The translations under genes were made by a program, and so were the position numbers. Below, in pieces: positions 5,291 to 9,147 of a stretch of 9,147 nt of DNA. The notes below the pieces were generated by a model. That model was not told the origin of the DNA, made no database searches, and worked only from the letters and a program-made list of their open reading frames with translations. The stretch's first letter is position 1. Each line of letters opens with the position of its first letter. The DNA comes from Neisseria mucosa. GTDB lineage: Bacteria; Pseudomonadota; Gammaproteobacteria; Burkholderiales; Neisseriaceae. The stretch covers positions 1 through 9,147 of the forward strand of contig NZ_POWX01000033.1 in the NCBI RefSeq assembly GCF_003044445.1, written 5' to 3'.

Positions 5291-6514
5291 ATGACCGCAC
5301 CTCAAACGCCTGTTATCCGCTCCCTGCTCGACACCGACCTGTACAAGTTCACCATGCTTCAGGTGATACTGCACCAATTCCCCCAAACCCACAGCCTTTA
5401 CGAGTTCCGCTGTCGCAACAAAGACATGGTTTATCCGCTTGCCGACATCCAAGCTGACTTTGAAAGAGAACTCGACGCGCTCTGCCAACTGCGCTTTACC
5501 CACGATGAACTCGACTACCTGCGCAGCCTGCGCTTCATCAAAAGCGACTTTGTCGACTATCTCGAACTCTTCCAACTGCAACGCCGCTTCGTCAAAGTCA
5601 GCCCCGACAATGAAGGTCGTCTGAACATCCGCATCGAAGGCCCCATGATTCAGGCGATGTTCTTTGAAATCTTCATCCTCGCCATCGTCAACGAACTCTA
5701 CTTCCGCCGTCTTGAAACCCCCGCCGTCATTGAAGAAGGCGAACGCCGCCTCCAAGCCAAAGCGCAGCGTCTCAAAGAAATCTCCGCCGAGCAAAACCCG
5801 AACGACCCGCCGTTCCTCATCTCTGACTTCGGCACCCGCCGCCGCTACACCCTTGACTGGCAGGAACACGTCATCCGCACCCTGCTTGAAGCCGCACCCG
5901 ACATCGTGCGCGGTACCAGCAACGTTTATCTCGCCAAAAAAATCGGCATCACCCCTATCGGCACGATGGCGCACGAGTTCCTCCAAGCCTTCCAAGCCCT
6001 TGACGTGCGCCTGCGTAATTTCCAAAAAGCCGCCCTCGAAAGCTGGGTACACGAATACCGCGGCGACCTCGGTATCGCGTTGACCGACGTGGTCGGCATG
6101 GATGCCTTCCTACGCGACTTCGACCTCTATTTCGCCAAACTCTTCGACGGTCTGCGCCACGATAGCGGCGATCCCTATGTATGGGGCGACAAAGCGCATG
6201 CGCACTACAAAAAACTCAAAATCGACAGCCGCACCAAAATGCTGACCTTCTCCGACGGGCTGGACATCGAACGCTCATGGGCGTTGCACCAATATTTCAA
6301 AGACCGTTTCAAAACCAGCTTCGGTATCGGCACCAACCTCACCAACGACATGGGGCATACCCCGTTGAACATCGTCCTGAAGCTCGTCGAGTGCAACGGT
6401 CAATCCGTCGCCAAACTTTCCGACTCCCCGGGCAAAACCATGACCACTAACAACACCTTCCTCGCCTATCTGCGTCAGGTGTTTGACGTTCCCGAGCCGA
6501 AGACAGAGGATTGA
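5291..6514 (+). CDS. pncB: Nicotinate phosphoribosyltransferase
   Basis: PncB joins nicotinate to PRPP, with ATP hydrolysis, to give nicotinate mononucleotide, the entry step of the Preiss-Handler NAD salvage route in the cytoplasm. The 407-residue length fits the proteobacterial enzyme. Visible motifs are TDLYKFTM (15-22), FGTRRR (180-185), GTSNVYLA (208-215), PIGTMAHEF (222-230) with H228 as the expected phosphorylated catalytic histidine, LRHDSGDP (288-295), DGL (322-324) and FGIGTNL (344-350). GAGAG at 5279-5283 lies 7 nt before the ATG. The gene has terminators on both sides (5172-5202 and 6532-6577), so it is most likely monocistronic; the 88-nt gap after the brnQ terminator must hold its promoter, where I see only a weak TAATAAT at 5252-5258. 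An exact DUS lies in frame at 5614-5625. Confidence 0.95.
   Translation: MTAPQTPVIRSLLDTDLYKFTMLQVILHQFPQTHSLYEFRCRNKDMVYPLADIQADFERELDALCQLRFTHDELDYLRSLRFIKSDFVDYLELFQLQRRFVKVSPDNEGRLNIRIEGPMIQAMFFEIFILAIVNELYFRRLETPAVIEEGERRLQAKAQRLKEISAEQNPNDPPFLISDFGTRRRYTLDWQEHVIRTLLEAAPDIVRGTSNVYLAKKIGITPIGTMAHEFLQAFQALDVRLRNFQKAALESWVHEYRGDLGIALTDVVGMDAFLRDFDLYFAKLFDGLRHDSGDPYVWGDKAHAHYKKLKIDSRTKMLTFSDGLDIERSWALHQYFKDRFKTSFGIGTNLTNDMGHTPLNIVLKLVECNGQSVAKLSDSPGKTMTTNNTFLAYLRQVFDVPEPKTED
5614..5625 (+). other. DNA uptake sequence inside pncB
   Basis: An exact AGGTCGTCTGAA encodes part of EGRLN at residues 108-112 of PncB. It is in a non-catalytic stretch between conserved motifs. Confidence 0.9.
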
Positions 6515-6531
6515 TTAACTGAAGAAAAGGC

Positions 6532-6577
6532 AAAAGGTCGTCTGAAAACTCGGATTTGGGTTTTCAGACGACCTTTT
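6532..6577 (+). terminator. Bidirectional intrinsic terminator after pncB (inverted DUS pair)
   Basis: A perfect 17-bp stem (6532-6548 with 6561-6577) contains exact uptake sequences at 6535-6546 and 6563-6574, with a 12-nt loop. AAAA opens the 5' arm and TTTT closes the 3' arm, so the hairpin can end transcripts from either side. It lies 17 nt past the pncB stop. Confidence 0.92.
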
Positions 6578-6600
6578 GATTGTGAAAAATGCTTGGAATA

Positions 6601-6757
6601 TATAGTGGATTAAATTTAAATCAGGATAAGGCGACGAAGCCGCAGACAGTACAAATAGTACGGAACCGATTCACTTGGTGCTTCAGCACCTTAGAGAATC
6701 GTTCTCTTTGAGCTAAGGCAAGGCAACGCCGTACTGGTTTAAATTTAATCCACTATA
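6601..6757 (+). repeat. Correia repeat enclosed element (CREE/NEMIS), full-length form
   Basis: This 157-bp element has the same TATAGTGG...CCACTATA ends as the copy at 3691 and the same orientation. It carries the additional central block of about 50 bp that contains the small palindromes GGTGCTTCAGCACC (6677-6690) and AGAGAATCGTTCTCT (6694-6708). Full-length Correia elements of this type are reported to bind IHF in pathogenic Neisseria through the central region. It sits between the pncB terminator and the tRNA-Pro terminator, so it is unlikely to disturb either gene. Confidence 0.93.
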
Positions 6758-6783
6758 AAGTTTGAAATAGGCAAAGACAAATA

Positions 6784-6813
6784 AACAGCCCGGTCGAAAA
6801 TGACTGGGCTGTT
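6784..6813 (-). terminator. Terminator of tRNA-Pro
   Basis: Read on the minus strand, an 8-bp stem AACAGCCC/GGGCTGTT (6806-6813 with 6784-6791) with three more pairs after one mismatch and a short T-rich loop is followed by TTTATTT-like sequence. It starts 7 nt past the encoded CCA. It could also act on the plus strand, where GGATTTTT follows. Confidence 0.7.
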
Positions 6814-6820
6814 GGATTTT

Positions 6821-6897
6821 TGGTCGGAGTGAAAGGATTCGAACCTTCGACCCCTTGCACCCCATGCAAGTGCGCTACCAGACTGCGCCACACTCCG
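6821..6897 (-). tRNA. tRNA-Pro (anticodon GGG), CCA encoded
   Basis: A complete 77-nt cloverleaf is readable on the minus strand: acceptor CGGAGTG/CACTCCG, D-stem GCGC/GCGC, anticodon stem CTTGC/GCAAG with loop ATGGGGT, a 5-nt variable region, T-arm GAAGG-TTCGAAT-CCTTT, discriminator A and an encoded CCA (6823-6821). The loop gives anticodon GGG, which reads CCC and CCU proline codons. The gene stands alone, with its own promoter 17 nt upstream and a terminator after it. Confidence 0.96.
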
Positions 6898-6913
6898 ACT
6901 CGATAAGTTTCGG

Positions 6914-6942
6914 ATTATAGTTTTACTGCCCGGCTTTGGCAA
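6914..6942 (-). promoter_or_regulatory. Promoter of tRNA-Pro
   Basis: On the minus strand a -35 TTGCCA (6942-6937) and a perfect -10 TATAAT (6919-6914) are spaced by 17 nt. Transcription would start about 8-10 nt before the mature tRNA 5' end at 6897. This is the best sigma-70-type promoter in the window, as expected for a stable RNA gene. Confidence 0.85.
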
Positions 6943-7054
6943 GCGTAAGGCAGGGTGGTTTGGGCTATCTGTTTGAAGCAGCTTTAAATTTGTTTGACGT
7001 AAGCTCGGGTAGGGCAGACGGGATGTTTTGTTCTTCACTTGAATCCGCCATATT

Positions 7055-7066
7055 TTCAGACGACCT
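7055..7066 (-). other. DNA uptake sequence upstream of the MscS-like gene
   Basis: An exact 12-mer (TTCAGACGACCT on the plus strand) lies between the tRNA promoter and the channel gene. It is single and intergenic if the channel gene starts at 7147, which supports that start over an upstream in-frame ATG at 7039. Confidence 0.88.
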
Positions 7067-7101
7067 TTGAATGGCAAACGAGTGTGGCGGAATTTTATGG
7101 C

Positions 7102-7112
7102 TGCTATATAAT
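7102..7112 (+). promoter_or_regulatory. Candidate extended -10 promoter for the MscS-like gene and nudB
   Basis: TGCTATATAAT combines a TGn element with a TATA-rich -10, while no good -35 is seen about 17 nt upstream. The start site would fall near 7118-7120, giving a leader of about 28 nt to the ATG at 7147. Confidence 0.45.
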
Positions 7113-7146
7113 TGCTGCTTTGATTTTTAATGAAAAAACAGGGCTG

Positions 7147-8526
7147 ATGGACAATATTTTGCATGAATTGTTTGCGCGTCAGGCGTTTACGTCTAGCTTG
7201 GTGGAGCGCAATTTCGGACAGGTTTCGGGCTGGATCGAGCTGGTCGGCGTATTGATGCTGATGGCGGCGACGTTTTGGCTGTCAAACCGGCTAAAAAACC
7301 GTTATTTCTTTGCGGAACAAGGTAACTTCGCGCTATTGCGGCATATCGGCAGGCGGATTTTGTGGCCGGTACTGATGATGATTTTCGGCGCGGCGGCTTT
7401 GTTTATCTGCAATCTGACGGAATTTCGGCCGGTATGGCTGCATCTGCTGATTTTAGCGGCGCGTTGGATGATTCTGATTCGGGTGAGCGTGGCGGTTGTT
7501 CATGCCGCTTTGCCGCAGAACAGGCTGACCGACTGGCTGGAAAAATCGGTCTCCATGGTTTTGTGGATAGGGTTCGTGCTTTGGCTGTCGGGCTTGGACG
7601 ATAAGATTTTGAAGATTCTTGACGGTATTCGTTTCTCGGTCGGTTCGGGCAGACTCAGCCTGCTGATGATTCTGAACGGGATTTTGTGGGTCGGGCTTCT
7701 GATGATAGGCGCGTCATGGCTGGCGCGTTTTATCGGCGAGCGTTTGGAGAAAAGCAGCCTGGACAATAATCTGTCCATGATTTTGTCCAAAATCATCAAA
7801 ACGGTGATGATGGTTTTGGCGGTCTTGATTGCGCTGCCGCTAGTGGGGATTGATTTGACGGTATTGTCGGTGTTCGGCGGTGCGTTGGGTGTCGGTATCG
7901 GTTTCGGTCTGCAAAAAGTGGCGAGCAACTATATTTCCGGCTTCATCATTTTGGGCGACCGCTCCATCCGCATGAACGACCGTTTGACGGTCAACAACTT
8001 TACCGGCTATGTAACCAAAATCACCTCGCGGTTTGTTGTGCTGCGCAGTGCAAACGGCACGGAGGCGCTGATTCCGAACGAGACTTTCGTTACCTCGATG
8101 GTGGTCAACGAATCCTACACCAGCCGCGAATTGCAGCAGGCGTTCAATATACAGGTTGCCTATCATTCCGATTTGATTAAGGCGCTGGACATCATAAAAA
8201 GCGCGGCCGCCGCGCAGCCTCGAGTTTCCGCCAATCCCGCTCCTTTGGCGGTGGTTACCAATTTCGGCGACAACGGCATTGATTTACGCGTGACTTATTG
8301 GGTGAAAGACCTGGAAAACGGTTTTGCCGCGCTGCAATCGGCGATTTTTCTGGATATTTGGCGGCAGTTTAACGAACACGGCATCGAGTTTCCTTATCCG
8401 CAACGCGAAGTCCGCATCCTGAATGAAGAACTGGAGCCGAGCAGCATTGCTATGATCAAGGCGGGAATGCAGGCGAGAAGCGATACCAAATCCGACCCTT
8501 CGATGGACGCTGCCGGAGACGATTGA
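7147..8526 (+). CDS. MscS-family mechanosensitive ion channel
   Basis: The protein (459 residues from the ATG at 7147) is an inner-membrane channel that should open under membrane tension and release solutes on osmotic downshock. Hydrophobic segments lie at about residues 26-45, 69-89, 95-119, 133-150, 172-197 and 212-232, then the pore helix of the MscS core at about 237-257 (SVFGGALGVGIGFGLQ, rich in Gly and Ala). The beta domain follows with GFIILGDRSIRMNDR (265-279) and IPNETF (309-314), then the alpha/beta vestibule domain to about 425. It is longer than E. coli MscS (286 residues) owing to extra N-terminal helices, a common variant. An in-frame ATG at 7039 would span a DUS and adds a non-conserved segment; 7147 has AGGG at 7140-7143, though with short spacing. 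nudB overlaps its stop codon. Confidence 0.9.
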   Translation: MDNILHELFARQAFTSSLVERNFGQVSGWIELVGVLMLMAATFWLSNRLKNRYFFAEQGNFALLRHIGRRILWPVLMMIFGAAALFICNLTEFRPVWLHLLILAARWMILIRVSVAVVHAALPQNRLTDWLEKSVSMVLWIGFVLWLSGLDDKILKILDGIRFSVGSGRLSLLMILNGILWVGLLMIGASWLARFIGERLEKSSLDNNLSMILSKIIKTVMMVLAVLIALPLVGIDLTVLSVFGGALGVGIGFGLQKVASNYISGFIILGDRSIRMNDRLTVNNFTGYVTKITSRFVVLRSANGTEALIPNETFVTSMVVNESYTSRELQQAFNIQVAYHSDLIKALDIIKSAAAAQPRVSANPAPLAVVTNFGDNGIDLRVTYWVKDLENGFAALQSAIFLDIWRQFNEHGIEFPYPQREVRILNEELEPSSIAMIKAGMQARSDTKSDPSMDAAGDD

Positions 8527-8975
8527 TGGCAAAGTCCTTGAAGTATCCCGTGTCCGCGCTGGTGGTTTTGCATGATTCAGACGGTAATATCCTATTAATC
8601 GAGCGTACTTCGCCACCAGGTTTTTGGCAGTCGGTAACCGGCAGCATCGAGCCTGACGAAACCATAGAGGAAACTGCCAAACGCGAAGTTTGGGAGGAAA
8701 CCGGCATCCGCCTTGCGGACGGACAGCTCTGCAACTGGCACGACAGCACGGTTTACGAAATCTACCACCACTGGCGGCACCGCTATCCGAAAGGTGTGTT
8801 TGAAAACCGCGAACACATCTTTTCCGCCGAAATCCCGCGCGATACGGCTATTGTTTTGCAACCCGACGAGCACGTCGCTTACGGATGGTTCGGCATAGAA
8901 GAAGCAGCGGAAAAAGTGTTCTCCCCGTCGAACAAAAGGGCGATTTTGGCATTGGGGAAAAGGTTGGGGAAATGA
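8526..8975 (+). CDS. nudB: Dihydroneopterin triphosphate diphosphatase (Nudix hydrolase NudB)
   Basis: NudB removes pyrophosphate from dihydroneopterin triphosphate, an early step of folate synthesis in the cytoplasm. The 149-residue protein has a complete Nudix box G-x5-E-x7-R-E-U-x-E-E-x-G-U from G39 to I61, including the metal-binding REVWEETG (53-60). LLIERTSPPGFWQSVTGS (23-40) before it and the region around HWRHRYP (82-88) fit the NudB subfamily, and the length matches. The ATG at 8526 overlaps the upstream stop codon by one base (TGATG) and has GGAG at 8515-8518, 7 nt before it, so it is translationally coupled to the channel gene; an in-frame TTG at 8523 is less well spaced. No functional link between channel and folate enzyme is evident. 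The subfamily is less certain than the Nudix fold. Confidence 0.9.
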   Translation: MAKSLKYPVSALVVLHDSDGNILLIERTSPPGFWQSVTGSIEPDETIEETAKREVWEETGIRLADGQLCNWHDSTVYEIYHHWRHRYPKGVFENREHIFSAEIPRDTAIVLQPDEHVAYGWFGIEEAAEKVFSPSNKRAILALGKRLGK

Positions 8976-8993
8976 ACCAGCCTGATTGCTTAA

Positions 8994-9005
8994 AGGTCGT
9001 CTGAA
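8994..9005 (+). other. DNA uptake sequence, single, before the right IS
   Basis: An exact AGGTCGTCTGAA begins 18 nt past the nudB stop and ends 15 nt before the right IS edge. It has no inverted partner on this side of the IS. The geometry mirrors the DUS at 144-155 next to the left IS. Confidence 0.88.
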
Positions 9006-9022
9006 AGCAGAGATTGCGTTTG

Positions 9023-9076
9023 AACTGCACCCCAAAAGTTGGACATCCCCTCCAACTCACAAGGTGCAGTTTTTTT
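9023..9076 (+). terminator. Hairpin plus T-tract inside the IS leading end (right copy)
   Basis: AACTGCACC (9023-9031) pairs perfectly with GGTGCAGTT (9063-9071). Inside, after a symmetric 6/6-nt internal loop, GTTGGA (9038-9043) pairs with TCCAAC (9051-9056) around a 7-nt loop. Seven T (9070-9076) follow, ending right at the OrfA ATG. The SD-like AAGG (9061-9064) is partly in the stem, so a read-through transcript would have both a terminator and a hidden ribosome binding site. Confidence 0.62.
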
Positions 9077-9147
9077 ATGAGCAAATATACATTACACTTC
9101 AAATACCAAGCCGTACTCCACTACCTGCACATACGCAGCCAACAGCG
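9077..9147 (+). CDS. IS3-family transposase OrfA, N-terminal fragment (cut by window edge)
   Basis: Twenty-three codons are visible, encoding the same residues as the left copy (MSKYTLHFKYQAVLHYL and six more), with a single synonymous His codon difference (CAC here, CAT in the left copy). The ATG follows directly on a seven-T tract and has no well-placed SD; AAGG at 9061-9064 is about 12 nt away and inside a hairpin. The element's helix-turn-helix and catalytic regions lie beyond the window. Confidence 0.75.
   Translation, partial: MSKYTLHFKYQAVLHYLHIRSQQ

Larger units (their letters stand above)
9021..9147 (+). mobile_element. IS3-family (IS150-like) insertion sequence, right copy, 5' end only
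   Basis: The mirror-image copy of the left-end element begins TGAACTGCACCCC and reads rightward out of the window. The 5' non-coding part is 56 bp against 57 bp in the left copy, the difference being one C in a C-run (9047-9050). Two T upstream (9019-9020) also match the other copy, so the exact edge is uncertain by up to two bases. The rest of the element, including its other end and any target duplication, is outside the window. Confidence 0.8.

Noticed and set aside
4513..5457. Plus-strand ORF of 314 codons across the end of brnQ and the start of pncB
   Set aside because: It is an arginine-rich out-of-frame reading of brnQ that runs through the terminator at 5172-5202; no domain is visible.
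5240..6052. Long minus-strand ORF (270 codons) opposite pncB
   Set aside because: It is the antisense shadow of the GC-biased pncB frame. It has no recognisable motif or SD, whereas pncB has all family motifs.
7039..7146. Upstream in-frame ATG (7039) as the start of the MscS-like protein
   Set aside because: The extra 36 residues would be encoded across a DUS and a likely promoter (7102-7112), and there is no SD before 7039. The ATG at 7147 better fits the predicted transcript start.
8576..8584. TTCAGACGG inside nudB, resembling the gonococcal-type uptake sequence
   Set aside because: Only nine bases of the other dialect match and the tenth differs. One such short match in a coding region is not evidence of transfer from a pathogenic species.
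1..9147. Composite transposon carrying an accessory cargo
   Set aside because: The two IS copies flank standard core genes (tcdA, scpA, brnQ, pncB, a tRNA) with native uptake sequences. There are no resistance, defence or other cargo genes, and no sign of foreign composition except the AT-rich small membrane gene.

Overview
The window looks like a chromosomal segment of a commensal Neisseria. The main reason is the DNA uptake sequence (DUS) dialect. Ten exact copies of the 12-mer AGGTCGTCTGAA are present on one strand or the other, plus several shorter or degenerate ones. This is the 'mucosa-type' variant reported for species such as N. mucosa, N. sicca and N. subflava, not the AGGCCGTCTGAA of gonococcus and meningococcus. 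Two Correia elements (CREE/NEMIS) and the protein sequences agree with this genus. The exact species cannot be told from the window.

Layout. Positions 1-127 and 9021-9147 are the 5' ends of two near-identical copies of an IS3-family (IS150-like) insertion sequence in mirror orientation, both reading out of the window. Between them lie: a UspA-type stress protein (minus strand); tcdA followed by two small paralogous membrane proteins of unknown function; scpA; a short Correia element directly upstream of brnQ; pncB between two terminators built from inverted DUS pairs; a full-length Correia element; a minus-strand tRNA-Pro(GGG) with its own promoter and terminator; and a translationally overlapping pair, an MscS-family channel and nudB.

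Function. The gene content is mainly housekeeping: tRNA modification (tcdA), chromosome condensation (scpA), branched-chain amino acid uptake (brnQ), NAD salvage (pncB), osmotic protection (mscS-like) and folate synthesis (nudB). Likely transcription units are usp alone; tcdA with the two membrane genes; scpA; brnQ; pncB; tRNA-Pro alone; and mscS-like with nudB. No CRISPR array, phage gene, toxin-antitoxin pair or defence system is visible.

The points most worth a second look are: the hairpin and T-tract at the IS leading end, which looks like a built-in terminator or translation block in front of the transposase; the near-identical 15-16 nt distance and orientation of both IS copies relative to a DUS; the tandem membrane-protein paralogs that share exactly their first 30 nt; and the two direct-repeat Correia elements that bracket brnQ and pncB.
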